DNA of 36,732 nt from Hyphochytrium catenoides (lineage: Eukaryota; Sar; Hyphochytriomycetes; Hyphochytriales; Hyphochytriaceae): the NCBI GenBank assembly GCA_900088475.1, contig FLMG01004217.1:8903-45634 (forward strand), given 5' to 3'. Below the pieces are notes generated by a model, which did no database searches, was not told where the DNA came from, and saw only the letters and a program-made list of their open reading frames with translations. This document shows positions 21,538 to 31,724 of this stretch, in pieces (position 1 is the first letter of the stretch; each line of letters opens with the position of its first letter). The position numbers were made by a program, and so were the translations under genes.

Positions 21538-21984
21538 ATGATGGGAGCAGCTCCACCGCCAGTTGAGCATCAGCGGCGGCGGGCGGCGGAGGGAAGGGAA
21601 GATGATGGCGCGGTTCGGGACTTTTTGATGCTAAGGAAAGCCTCACAACGGCACTTTCTTCTTCTTCCATCTTCTTCTTTCCCTGTCGGACACTACGTTT
21701 GGTTACTCTCTTTTCCTTCTCTGTCTCTCACTGTGTCTCGGTATGGGTGTATGTCTATCCCTCTTCCTCTGTCTCTTTCTCTGTCTTTATTGCACGTTCT
21801 TTCTCTCTCTCTCTGTGTGTCTCTTGCACTCTGTCTCTCTCTCTCCATGTCTCTGTCTCTCTTTATGTCTCTCTCTCTCTCTCTCTCTTGGGTCAGATGC
21901 TCATACTCATCATCAGCTTCCCTGCTCCTGTCTGTTGGGGCTAACGAATCAGATTTAACGGCCCCCGCAATGCCCTCATCCTAG
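21538..21984 (+). CDS. Possible small two-exon gene, unknown
   Basis: Exons 21538-21740 and 21897-21984 give 96 residues. The frame starts MMGAAPPPVEHQRRRAAEGR, runs through VRDFLMLRKASQRHFLLLP and reaches a GTATGG donor in phase 2. The intron is a CT tract ending GGGTCAG. The second exon (CSYSSSASLLLSVGANESD...) stops at 21982-21984. The donor, pyrimidine tract and phase fit well, but the product is not recognised and composition is partly low-complexity. It is divergent from the lipase gene, only about 190 bp from that start codon. A hairpin follows the stop codon immediately. Confidence 0.38.
   Translation: MMGAAPPPVEHQRRRAAEGREDDGAVRDFLMLRKASQRHFLLLPSSSFPVGHYVWLLSFPSLSLTVSRYGCMSIPLPLSLSLSLLHVLSLSLCVSLALCLSLSMSLSLFMSLSLSLSWVRCSYSSSASLLLSVGANESDLTAPAMPSS
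21711..21888. repeat. CTCTGT/CT-rich low-complexity tract
   Basis: Imperfect CT and CTCTGT repeats on the + strand. They fill the proposed intron of the small gene and end 8 bp before its acceptor. Frames across the tract on + are repeat artefacts. Confidence 0.8.
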
Positions 21985-22018
21985 ACCGGCAGCGGCAGTA
22001 TCATAGACCGCTGCCGGT
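21985..22018. repeat. Inverted repeat (hairpin), 11-bp arms
   Basis: ACCGGCAGCGG at 21985-21995 is perfectly complementary to CCGCTGCCGGT at 22008-22018, leaving a 12-base loop. It is GC-rich and starts directly after a TAG. No U-run follows, so it is not a bacterial-type terminator. Confidence 0.85.
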
Positions 22019-22800
22019 AGGATCAACCCGTTCCTACTCCGTATGCCATCCTCCTACAAGTCGTAAGCTGTAGCTGTACTTGATGATGCCAAAAGGGCCG
22101 TTAACGCCTATTCTGTCCGTGCGCCTGCTCTTTTGCATTCAAATGTTCCTCTACCGCCAAACCTCTTACTTTTGTTCTGCCAGCGCCGGCAGCCCGCACG
22201 CAGCGGAGGAAGAGAGAGGAGAGTCGTCGGCAGTGGTTAGAGAGAGCCATCAAGAAGAGAAGCTACATTAGCTAGTAGGCAGGAGAACCGTAGAGAAGAG
22301 AGGTAGATGAGGCGGGCCACGAAGGAAGGTCGATGGGTCGATGCGATAGAGCGGGTCCCGAAGACCGGGTGAACTCAATACTACGGTGCTTGGTGCCTCC
22401 TGTTCCGACAGAACCGTCACATAAACACAAGTCGGGACTTGTATAGGAACCAATCCAGTAGCGAAGAGGTAGAATCAATCCCAGGAGCCTCTTCCATTCG
22501 GACTCACCTTTCCCGGTGGGTCACATGCTATCCGCCGCTTAGGAAGGGACTGTCGGTCGGTGACGTGGAGAGCATTTTTTGCCCAAGAAGGAATCTTCCT
22601 GCATCTCTTATTATAGAAAGGTACCGCGCGAACTGCTCTGCTACCCTTGGGGAGATGTCCTAGTACCCTGTATAGGCTCAGAGCTGGAGAAGCACTACTT
22701 ATACACCGTTTATTGAAGGCTCCGTTTAGTATACTGGGACCTGTTGTTGCTAGAAGAACGTCTCCTGAGGGCGAGGAAGACGGGCCAAAGGAGCTCTGAG
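22019..22800. other. Spacer upstream of the basic nuclear-type protein gene
   Basis: No supported gene. A + frame from the ATG at 22083 to 22271 (MMPKGPLTPILSVRLLF..., 63 residues) has a hydrophobic start and an acidic end, but nothing else to support it. The frame of the next gene is open upstream to about 22744 without an ATG, so that gene may have a 5' exon here. Confidence 0.4.
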
Positions 22801-23433
22801 ATGGACGACGCCATCCTTCTGTCATCCGCTATGCTCTGCGAGGCTACCTCTGTGTCGTCATCCCCGAAACCGAACCAAGGGGCTGGTCGAGCGAGTCCAG
22901 GCTTATCTCTGAGGTCCTTCCTACGGAGGCCAGGGGGCATCGTGTCTAATGGCAAAAAGAAGTCGAGGAAACGTAGTAGGCAACAGCAGGAATGTGCAAT
23001 TTCACCATGGAGTGCAGCGCTTGCAAAAGGAGAAGCCAAAAAGAGAGCTGGCTGTCCTCGGAAAATAGTGGACTTTTTGTGTTCGCTACCTGCCGTCAGC
23101 AAAGTCCCGATACGGGAGAATGAGGGCAGAACGACTAGCGGAGAAGACGAGGGTATCAGCGCTACAGAAGAAGACGCACAAGACAGAGAACGAGGCATTG
23201 TTGTTTCGCCTGCCGGTGGGTGTAAAGACATTGCCGCATTGATGATCGAGCGTTTTCAAGGCAAGGATCCCTCAGGATGCGAAGAAGCCAAAGAAGCGTG
23301 GAGTTTATATCGTTCAAACCGCCTCACCGCCAGGGATGTTTCAGTCGTCTCATTACAATCCAATAGTGCGAGACGGCGCCCTGTTCACTACAAGCGTCGA
23401 AGAAGTGCAAGTGGGAAGAGAAGGAAGAAATAA
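22801..23433 (+). CDS. Basic, probably nuclear protein of unknown function
   Basis: A frame of 210 residues from ATG at 22801 to TAA. It starts MDDAILLSSAMLCEATSV and is followed by two strongly basic clusters: GKKKSRKRSRQQQ (about 62-74) and a C-terminal RRRPVHYKRRRSASGKRRKK (about 190-209). Both look like nuclear localisation or nucleic-acid-binding stretches. The middle is acidic and Ser-rich (GEDEGISATEEDAQD). A short helix-like segment (IAALMIERFQ, EEAKEAWSLYRSNRLTARD) at about 145-180 is the only part likely to fold. I recognise no domain. It faces the DJ-1 gene tail to tail, 166 bp apart. The N-terminus may be longer through an upstream exon. Confidence 0.6.
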   Translation: MDDAILLSSAMLCEATSVSSSPKPNQGAGRASPGLSLRSFLRRPGGIVSNGKKKSRKRSRQQQECAISPWSAALAKGEAKKRAGCPRKIVDFLCSLPAVSKVPIRENEGRTTSGEDEGISATEEDAQDRERGIVVSPAGGCKDIAALMIERFQGKDPSGCEEAKEAWSLYRSNRLTARDVSVVSLQSNSARRRPVHYKRRRSASGKRRKK

Positions 23434-23599
23434 AAGATAGTACGCGGCTACCGCAAAGCTTGTAAATTCTCTCCCATGATGTTGATAAGCATGTGAGCAT
23501 TAGAGAAATGATTTTTGAAATGTTACTTCCTCTCTGACGGCCAACATAAGTGTCTGGGTATATAGAACTCTGATCTAAATGAGGTCGACTAGGCTAGTA

Positions 23600-24595
23600 C
23601 TAGGCCATCTCACAGGTGCAGGACTCAATACCCTTCGGCCTCCAGTCATATTCCATGTATCCCGCAACATCTTGTGCCAATCGAGCTCCAAACTCCCGCA
23701 TAACGAAATAGAAGGAGAGATCAATGCCTGCAGATATCCCTGCGTCATAAGAGTCAATAATCTCCACCCAGAAGGTCAGAGCAGGTTGGACTTGCCAACT
23801 TACCAGCCGATGTAAGGATCCTACCATTGTCTGTGAACCTCCGACAACGACAAAGTCGGGCGCCAGGGCACTGTGAGCTGACAAATTCAAATGCACTTCT
23901 ATGCGTTGTTATGTCCAGCCCGCCAAGAAGCCCACACTTCCCTAGGAGAGCGACCCCAGTGCATACGGATAAGATGAATTCTAAAGAGGGCTCAATGCTC
24001 TTGATCCAGCCTAAGACTCTTTTGTGCAGATGATGATTAGTGACAACCCTTCGCTCAGTCATAGTAGTCGGGCAATGGCACGTTTCTCGCTTCATCATCA
24101 ACTTACAATGGGTTATTCACTTCCTTTCTGACTCCGTAGCCTCCAGGTACCAACAGTATATCTAGGTTGGGAAGTCCGACATCGCCAATGATGAAGTCCA
24201 CCTGTACCTTCAATCCGTTTCTCGCAGTTATCAGATGCTTAGCACCCACAGTCACAACCTGACAACACAAGCAAGGGATAACACGTGAACTCGACTAGGT
24301 CAGAGCGATGCTTTAAGTGCTAAGAAGAGACCGGTAAGTACTGCTTTGTATTGCATGCAACCATTTAAGGGACCTCATGATCGATCGGTAGCAGTAAGCG
24401 TTAGCGAGAAGCTATATCTACCTTGAGGATTCCTCCGTGCCTGGCGCCAACAAGAGAGAAGACCTCGAAGGGTCCGCAAAAGTCAAGTACTTCAGCTTCG
24501 TCAAACAGCAGAATGCCCAGATGTCGCTGCTTCGTGTGCTTCTCGCCTTCTTGATCGATTTTATCCGAAGTGCTACCAAGGGAGGATGCGGCCAT
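23600..24595 (-). CDS. DJ-1/PfpI-family protein (ThiJ-like, class I glutamine amidotransferase fold)
   Basis: Four exons (minus): 24595-24422, 24258-24107, 24018-23804, 23727-23600. All phases fit and give 222 residues. The first strand and loop are LGILLFDEAEVLDFCGPFEVF (about 26-46), typical of the PfpI/AraC-like branch. LDILLVPGGYGVRKE follows about 91-105. The nucleophile elbow has Cys128 in SVCTG, followed by ALLGKCGLLGG and THRSAFEF. Then come DNGRILTSAGIDLSFYFV and an EYDW motif near the C-terminus. The family includes isonitrile hydratases, chaperone or deglycase-like proteins and transcription regulator domains, so the reaction cannot be fixed from sequence. There is no signal peptide; the first 20 residues are polar, so it is probably cytosolic. 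It shares its upstream region with the divergent gene at 25.2 kb. Confidence 0.93.
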
Positions 24596-25179
24596 AGTCT
24601 ATTGTTGGTCTACTTCTTCCTCGTCGCTTCTGTGCGAAGGCACCGAGCTCAGGTTCGCTGGCGCGAGTGTAACAGACAGTAGAGTTCCGCCGTCCGAACC
24701 TAGGCGACTAAAAAGAACTGCGAAGACAACAGCCGCAGCAGCAGGCGACGTTTTTTTCCTCTGGTCTATAATAGACTCCGGATAGGCCAGAAGAAATTTC
24801 TCGAGCAGAAGAGGAGATTGAGAAGAGCAGAGTCCGGTAATTCGCAGCAGGGAGGGTAAAGCTAAACCGAGAAGATCGTAGAGGAACTCCTGCTCATCAA
24901 TGGCGCCGGCAACAACAATAACTGTCTTTATTGGTCCGCCAGGTTGGTTGAATGTGGCACCAACTGGTTATTATCCCTACTGCCTGCACGATAGATAGAA
25001 CCAGAAAGGCGGAGAAGTCGGCCTAAGAGGAGAACAACACGCAGCTGCCGTAGATAGGTAGTAGGGTAGTAAATAATGCACTATACCCCGCCTCACCGCA
25101 ACAAGAAGCGGACAGATAGACTTAGAGCTCCTAGACAGCAGCGCCAACTCGTAAAGAGTGGAGACGGAGGTTGATGATA
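24596..25179. other. Divergent promoter region between the DJ-1 gene and the unknown + gene
   Basis: About 580 bp that must hold both promoters if the flanking models are right. A TATAATAGA-like AT-rich element occurs near 24766. No coding frame is supported. Confidence 0.4.
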
Positions 25180-26477
25180 ATGACGATGGACGCAACGCTG
25201 TTGAAAGAATTCCAGAGGCCAGTGTTTGTTGGTTCCGTGACTGTACTTTCGCTGCCTTCCCTGCTGGATCCTGATCCTTAGAAGGAAGCATCGACCTCCT
25301 TGTCTGTCCGTTGATTGGCGTGGCGCAGCGGCGGCTGAGGTCGTTCTCCCTTCCCCGTCATATTATTAGAGGGACACAACAGAGGTTCCCTGCTCTTCTC
25401 CATAGTGTGACCCACACCCGTACTGTCATCACAATATAAGTAGTCCTACCAACAAGTCGCTTACTTGCTGATTGGTTTGTACTTATCGCCCACCTCTGTG
25501 TAGACAGAGTTGTGTGTGGGGCCTGCTCCCTTCCCTGCTGCCCAGTCGTTCTACCTCGTAGACCAGCTGTTCTGTATGATGATGCTAAGAAATGACAGGG
25601 ATAGAACTAGAAGTAGAAAGGAAACACCTGTCAGCCTGGCTTGCGCGCCTCCCTCTCTCCGACTCTGTCTCCCTCTGTTTTTCATTCTGTCGTGTTCTTC
25701 GTATAATCTGCGGGCCTGCTGGCCTTATCTTTCTTCTTGATAGACAGGCAAACTCGGCAACTTCGTAGAAGATTGGCTTGTACCAGCTTCTGCTCTGGAC
25801 ATACTTCTTCGTCCGCCAGATTCAGGTCTTCTCTCGCGTCCCACCAGGCGCTGGGCTTGCTTGTGCCTCTGGCTACTTCTCTTGTCTGTTGAGGAGGGTC
25901 GATAGGAACTTTCTTACTGGTTCGGAGCCTTTTCACTTGCAACCTCCTCCTTTCCCTCCTGCCACTCATCGTCCACCCTTCACACCCTGGAGAGGGAAAG
26001 GGGTCTTCTACCATACTACTTAGCAGAAGAAGTCGGGCAACTGAACAAGCTAATAAGAAGCACCAAAGTCGTTCTTGTTCACCTATCAATGGAAGCTGGA
26101 GCTTCTATTGCAAGTACCACCCGGGTATAGTCTCCTCTCTCTACTACTTTCAGGACCTTCTTCGTTCCTTGTCCCTCTATCTGTGCATTGTCTTCTCAAC
26201 ATCGACCAGTCTTCGCTTGTCGCCGACGCTCTGCGCAAAACTAACGGTAGGGTGCTTCTTTGCTTTATCACTCTACTCCTTCATTATTATTGTCTCTTAT
26301 ACCTAATTGAACTCTAGAATATTGTCTCTTACACTCTTCCGCTAAGTCTTTGGCCCGCTCTATAGCTCGCCGATGCCATCTTTTTTGGCCGGTCCTGCCG
26401 CGCTCAATGAACGAAGACTAATGAGAATGTATGTCCGGAAATCGGCGGAGCAAGGCGGAGGCCAAAAACACCCATGA
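25180..26477 (+). CDS. Unrecognised multi-exon gene
   Basis: Four downstream exons chain with matching phases: 25546-25629 (SFYLVDQLFCMMMLRNDRDR...), 25744-25825 (TGKLGNFVEDWLVPASALDI...), 26058-26246 (APKSFLFTYQWKLELLLQVP..., LLNIDQSSLVADALRKTN) and 26347-26477 (VFGPLYSSPMPSFLAGPAAL..., ending GGGQKHP and TGA). Junction phases are 0, 1 and 1, with pyrimidine tracts before the second acceptor. A likely first exon starts at ATG 25180 (MTMDATLLKEFQRPVFVGS) with an unresolved donor, and another exon may lie between it and 25546. The composition is that of a folded helical protein with a Leu-rich, fairly hydrophobic middle. I cannot place it in a family. On the opposite strand an open frame (26089-25682) overlaps but has no splice logic, so I prefer this model. 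Confidence 0.5.
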
Positions 26478-28459
26478 CTGTAACCCTAGACAATTATCGT
26501 CATAGGTGGCTAGTCCTCTGCCTCCTCATCCGTCTTGTTTTTCGAGCTCTAGTGGATTTTCTTCGGCCGTTATTTGAAGGTTGGTCTTCTTCACTTTTCG
26601 TCTTCTTCTCCCATCTCAAAGACACGTACAAAATGGTCAGATCGAGTAGAGATTACTAGTGGAAGACGAACAAGCCGACGGCTTAGGCGTTTGTCTTTCC
26701 GTAACACAAGCACAGAGAGAACAGACTCTAAGGAGGGAAAGACAGAAGGGATCGATGACAGGGGTGGGGTGTGGGGGGAAAGAAAATGAGAAGGAGAAGA
26801 AGGCGAATACTTCCTGTTCGCATACCAAGAAGACAAAAGACAAGACGGAGAAAAAGAAAGGATAAATGCGGAAGGCAGCAGCAGGCCGGAACTGATCAGC
26901 CGCGTACAACGGTCTGAGGATGACTTCCAAAAGTATCATGCGATATCGCCGCCGGAAAGAAGACAATAGGTCAACAGCACACCTCGTCCGAAAGATGTTA
27001 ATATGTCCTTGCTACATTATGTTGTACCTGTAGAAACAACAGAGGTGACACACCTGACCGACCTAGACGACGCTGACATTACGAAGGTGTTATGTTACGC
27101 TGCAGCTGGCCATGGGCACTTTGGAGTCTGCTTTAGTCCGATATCACGGAACCTCCAGGGCGTGGCAAAACGGAGCGAGAACCATGTGAAGATGATCTCA
27201 GATGACTGATGAAGGAGCAGCCTCCATCGCTTCAGAGTGCCATTGGTGATCTAGGCGTGCTGTCGTGTCAATCCTACTTTTCGATACAAACGATATCAGA
27301 CGCGAAAGCACTGATGGAGGCGCCAAGACTGTGGCAGAGCTTTTAGACGATAGCCATCATTCATAGTATAAACGAGGCACTTGAATCATTACGAGTAAGG
27401 CATTATGATGATGAGTCCATATGAGTAATAAGGCACGAGGGGTAGCAGCGTCCTTTCCATCACCATGCTTTAGTTGCTTCCAGCCTTCGTGGGAGCCCGC
27501 TGTCCCAACGTGGTCACTTCTATTTGATGGTGTACTTGTTGCTGTTGGGCCCTCAAACGCTTCTTTCGTCGTCAGCCATCAACCCTGACTGCCCTCTGAT
27601 TTCATCCTTCACTTTCTATTTTTCTTCCCTGGTCCTGGCTCCCTTTCTAGCCCTGACTCTCCCTTAACCATGGCTCTCCTCTCTTTCTGCCCTCATTGTA
27701 TTTTGATCTCCCTCCTATTATTATGTTCTTGAGCCGTCACTCTGTCACGGTCTTGGGCTTCTCGTTGGCCCTCCTACTGTCGTTTAGCACTCACTCTTCT
27801 CTGTGCTTTCAGCCTCCTGTTTTCTTGGATCTTCACCCTTATTATCTGAGCCTTCATTCTCTTCTCCACCTCAGTCTCCGGCACTCAGTTTTCTATGTCC
27901 TTAAGCCTTCAACAGTCTTTCTCTCCTTCTTCAACCTCGCTTATTTCTCCTCTCCTCTCCCACTTCAGCCTTCATGTTCCTGCAGCTTTGGCCTTCTTTT
28001 CGTCTTGTGCTCTTCACTGTTCCTGGGCATTCACCCTCCGTCCTTCAGCTATCGATTTCCGAGCGATTCTATTTCTTTTTTACGCCTTCCTTTCTTCCGA
28101 ATTTTCAGCCTTTAGTCTCTTCTGTTCATCTCGTCTGCGCTCTAACTGGTTTGGCAATGCCGCCTTCGTTCCTTCTTCCTTTGTGCATCCTCACTTCTTC
28201 TGATGTCACTTTGGCCCTTTGTGGCCTGTTTTTTTCTTCAATCTTTTCTGCTCACTCGGACGTCGTGACGTGACGACGAGAGCTCAAAGATGTATAGGCC
28301 TCTAGGGAGGGAATCAAACTGGCGCTTGACATGGCTACCCTGTAAGATCCCTTGCCGCCTGGCTGAATCAAGTCTGTCGTCTACCGTCCCGTTCAGACAT
28401 TCTCTTTCACTCATATTCTATCCTGAATTCGTCAACTCCTTTCGGGCTTCCACCCGAAG
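26478..28459. other. Gene-poor region with a pyrimidine-rich stretch
   Basis: Nothing firm. From about 27.59 to 28.25 kb the + strand is a degenerate CT/CTTCAGCC-like low-complexity sequence whose frames on + (Ser/Leu/Phe-rich, up to 139 codons) I do not accept. A frame at 27003-27209 (VTHLTDLDDADITKVLCYAA) looks protein-like but is isolated. The region may include decayed upstream parts of the retroelement remnant that follows. Confidence 0.4.
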
Positions 28460-28850
28460 CCTCAATATTTGTTGGTTTGTGGCTTCTCACCTTCTTATCA
28501 GTACATGGCCTTTGATGTGTCCATCATCACGGCTTCGCTGCAGCAATCAAAACCCTTCGTTATACAGCAGTCCATGCCGAATATCAAAGTCGCCTTCTTT
28601 ATGAGAAGTCTAAGTTCAAGAAGTACGAAGCTCGCTGTCAGGAGGCGCGGCTGCAAATTGTTCCGCGAGCTCGGGAGTCCTTGGGAGGAGCTACCCCTTG
28701 CGTCATTGACTGTGTGTAACAGCTAGCTGGTGAAGCTTTAATGCGATCGCTCCTCTCTTGATGCTTCTCGGCATCATCACGGTCATCGGTCAATATTGGC
28801 AAAGGCATCAAATCTTCACAACAGAGTAATCTCCTTCATCATTTATGAAA
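28460..28850 (+). pseudogene. Decayed non-LTR retrotransposon reverse-transcriptase C-terminal fragment
   Basis: In successive + frames one reads QYMAFDVSII (about 28499-28530), then after a frame change AVHAEYQSRLLYEKSKFKKY and EARCQEARLQIVPRARESLG (about 28573-28690), then CVIDCV and a stop. Fragments such as LAGEALMRSLL and SVNIGKGI follow. The order (a Leu/Asp-Val-Ser/Thr strand, an Ala-rich helix, a KxxKY element, a PxxxESxGG element, then a helix) matches the region downstream of the reverse-transcriptase catalytic core in LINE-like elements. There are at least two frame breaks and no catalytic core, so it is dead. It is described only as a remnant; extent and strand are clear, the exact clade is not. 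Confidence 0.6.
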
Positions 28851-31264
28851 AGAGTTGGCTATAGACTTTGAGGCTTATTCCTCCTCCTCTGCAGTAAGTA
28901 GTTGGATTGTGCCCTTGCTTACTTACCTCGTCGAGCGTGATGATGGTCTCTGCGCTACGTCTTCTTCTTCTTCTCCTCTCTGTCTGTCAGAAGGGTTGTA
29001 GCAGAAGAAGCGTGTGGCCTTGTGTTCCCCAGTGTCTTGCTGTTCCCCCTCTGCACTTCTGCTTGCGAAGTGCTCCTACAGGTAGTAGCAGCGTTTCATC
29101 CCATTCCTGGTTCCGTTCTGTTCTCTCTGGGTCTCTCGTCGCACAGAGTTCTGCCCCCAACCACACCTCACTTAAATCATCAGAGTAACGATAATTAGAA
29201 GAAGACCATTACTGTCGACGATGGTTGAACGAAGAGACAAAGAGAGAGACAAAAATTAGGTTAACAAAGGTACTGGGGAATGTTGCCTAGTTATAGAAAC
29301 CTATACACGAGACATGAGAGAGAGAAAGAGTGCTATCGACGAAGAAAAAGCCGACAGAACAGGGAGAAACAATGAGGTGATAGTAAAACTCATTAACGGA
29401 TACATGATGGCAGACGTAGAGTTTGGGAAGAGGCAGTATGCTGAAGACTTGGCGTTGAAGGCAATATACTAAGAAGATAGAGAGTAAGTCTAGGACGAGG
29501 AAAAAGGACAGAGAGATAATGAGGAAGCTGGAAGATAGAAAAGGGGGCGTGGGAAACGACCAGAGGACGATGGACACCCGCGAGATATTGAAGAAAACGC
29601 TGCGTATATTATACTTAGTAGCATATATATCGACAGAGAGAGAGTTACAAGGAAAAGACAGAGAATGAGACTGATGGAGAGAAGCTGCCGAATTGACGAG
29701 GAGCAACGGTTGCGAGCGGCGGTGGCGAATGGGTTTCAATAACGCACTCCATAGGTGGGGGCCGGGAGTGGGAGGGCTGCCAGGAAAAAGCGAGAAAATA
29801 GGACCGATGTTAGCCACTAAGCTACGAAGACACGCGAAAAAGAGGGAAGGAAAGAAAAATCTGGGGTTAGAGACATTCTGAGAGAGGGTCAGAGGAAGAG
29901 TTAATTAAGGCAAGAGTTAGCTAGCAGTGAAACAGTAGTGTAGGGGGCCAAGAAAGAGCAAATAGGAAAGAACCTTTAGAGCGCTACCTCAGAGAGAAGA
30001 GCAAGAAGAGGGCCGCCCGCCGTTCTACACTTGGCTAAGAGATAAATTGTGGCCTTGTAGCATCATCTCTTGGGAACCTGTGGCTGCAAGCACATGAAGA
30101 GGATAGAGGAAGTGGCTTTCTGCTGCCTGGCTGAGGTAGAGGATAGGAGATAGGTTCTCTTGGGTTCTCTATCTTGTACTGCTCCTGCCTTCTTGTCTCT
30201 CTCTGGCTATGGAAGGACTTCTTCCAGGGACAAACGCATGTCGTGGTCGTTGGGACTGGGACCAAAGAACAACTAAGCAGAGTTCCAGGATGACTGGAAG
30301 GCGATAGAGACGCCTATAAGATAGTTGGTGTCGTCCTTGGCGAGAGAGGTGCAGCGACTTTCACATACCATAGATTCCCTGAATAGTTTCTCGTTTTATC
30401 TCATCCTTGTTCATAATCTTAGCGATGGCTCGCTCTTGCGATGATCTGTCGCAGAGTGAGGCCAGAGACGCTGAATTCTCCTCTACTATAACCTAAAGAG
30501 CGTTCCAAGGTTCTGCGGCAGAATCTTCCTGACAACAGTGAACGACCATTTAAAGTATAAAGACTTTACTGAGGCATCGTGGAGCAGGATCTGTGCTTGT
30601 TCCACTTATATTCCCACGACCGACGAAGACTCTTCGGGCTTCTTGCTGCTGGTGCTTGTCCAGTAAACAGACGCGGTGGACGCAAAGGCAGCGTCAGTCA
30701 CTTCTGCTTCTCTTGCTTTATCATAGGGGTGGCCGTCCTGCTCAGCGCAGTCATTGTTGGGATAGTTCTCTTTCTTCAGGATCATCTCGCTCTCACTATA
30801 GGAAGGCCATAGGTTGAATATCCGGGGGGGATATTGGGTTTTCCTGGCACGGTTAGAGGATGGGGCTGAACCTCGGGCCTCAGTCTCAGATTTGCTCGGT
30901 CAGCCTCAGCCTCTCCCGCCTGCCCAGACGTAGACACAGCGGCAACGGAGAGGCAGGGGAGGCACAGCTGACTGCACCTATTCGGCGCAGCAGGAACAGT
31001 CAACCGCCCGCCCGCCCTGTCTTCACTGCGCCAAACGTACGTTAGAAGAAGAGAGAGTACGTAATTAATTTGTAGTCGTGGGGGTAAGGAGTACTCACTT
31101 CTTGTGAGTTAGCTTAGTCCTTCTTGTGGGTTAGTCGTAGAGTTAGGACACGTTGGCGATTACTAACGGGGCCAAGAGCCTCCTTCCGCTTGACTCAGCT
31201 AGGCGGCAAGGAGAGCTCCCAGCTAGTAAGGTCAAGCGCCAGTTTGATTCCCCCAGCCAGAGGC
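28851..31264. other. Gene-poor region
   Basis: No supported gene. Weak candidates are a + frame from ATG 28940 (MMVSALRLLLLLLSVCQKGC...) that looks like a short signal peptide with a Cys-containing tail, and a + frame ending at 30812 with one convincing hydrophobic segment (FIIGVAVLLSAVIVGIVLFL) but no ATG. A 176-codon minus frame (29817-29287) is hydrophobic, begins without ATG and is not accepted. A + segment near 29370-29474 (NNEVIVKLINGYMMADVEFG) may be more retroelement debris. Confidence 0.4.
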
Positions 31265-31724
31265 TTACCATTCATTTGCATGTTCTCTCTCGCTCATCCT
31301 GGTGAGCAGAAGGAAAAGCCCTGAATCATCACCAGGCAGCATATCATTCGGCGAGTCTCTTTCTTCGTGCCATCTCCCACAAATTTTGTCACGTGGAAGG
31401 GCATTGAAAACCAATAGATGGCAAGGCTGTACTCGGATAAGGGCCGGGCGGGTGGAAAAGCTGTCCCCTGGTCTGTTAGTAGCCTTTCTACCTCTTGTCT
31501 CCTGCTGCAGCGCTCGCCCATAGAAGGATATTTCTGGCGACGATCCCCTATCATCATCAGCAGTCTTCCGCTGCTCGATGACCTTGAGAATCTCCAATGT
31601 TCTAGTTTTCTGGCTCTTCTTGCTTTTCCCTTATTAGTAACCGCACTCTCTTCTCTCACCGTACGGCCTGTCTCGGCTCTGCCACCACTAGGACAATCGA
31701 AGAAGTCTGCTGTTTCCTGCTGAT
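31265..31724 (-). CDS. 3' part of an unrecognised gene (two exons)
   Basis: Exon 31724-31660 (QQETADFFDCPSGGRAETGR) ends at a GTGAGAG donor in phase 0. After a very short intron (about 41 bases) that contains TACTAAT, a classic branch-point sequence, exon 31618-31265 continues in phase with 117 residues: SQKTRTLEILKVIEQRKTAD..., LQQETRGRK, VQPCHLLVFNALPRDKICGR and ending MSEREHANEW before TAA. The amino-acid mix is that of a real soluble protein. The upstream exon needs a donor that leaves one base, and I could not find the 5' exons (probably 31.8-32.3 kb). No family is recognised. An alternative acceptor 3 bases away would change one residue. Confidence 0.42.

Noticed and set aside
25682-26089. 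A 135-codon minus frame rich in Arg/Lys.
   Set aside because: It has no splice context, and the + strand exons with matching phases occupy the same DNA.
27696-28273. Three + frames of about 100-139 codons.
   Set aside because: Ser/Leu/Phe-rich translation of a degenerate pyrimidine-rich stretch with no start context or domain.
29287-29817. A 176-codon hydrophobic minus frame.
   Set aside because: It starts with GTG, not ATG, has no splice support, and sits in an A/G-rich + strand that favours such frames.
30579-30817. A + frame with one good membrane helix.
   Set aside because: No ATG start and no neighbouring exon could be found; one hydrophobic run alone is weak evidence.
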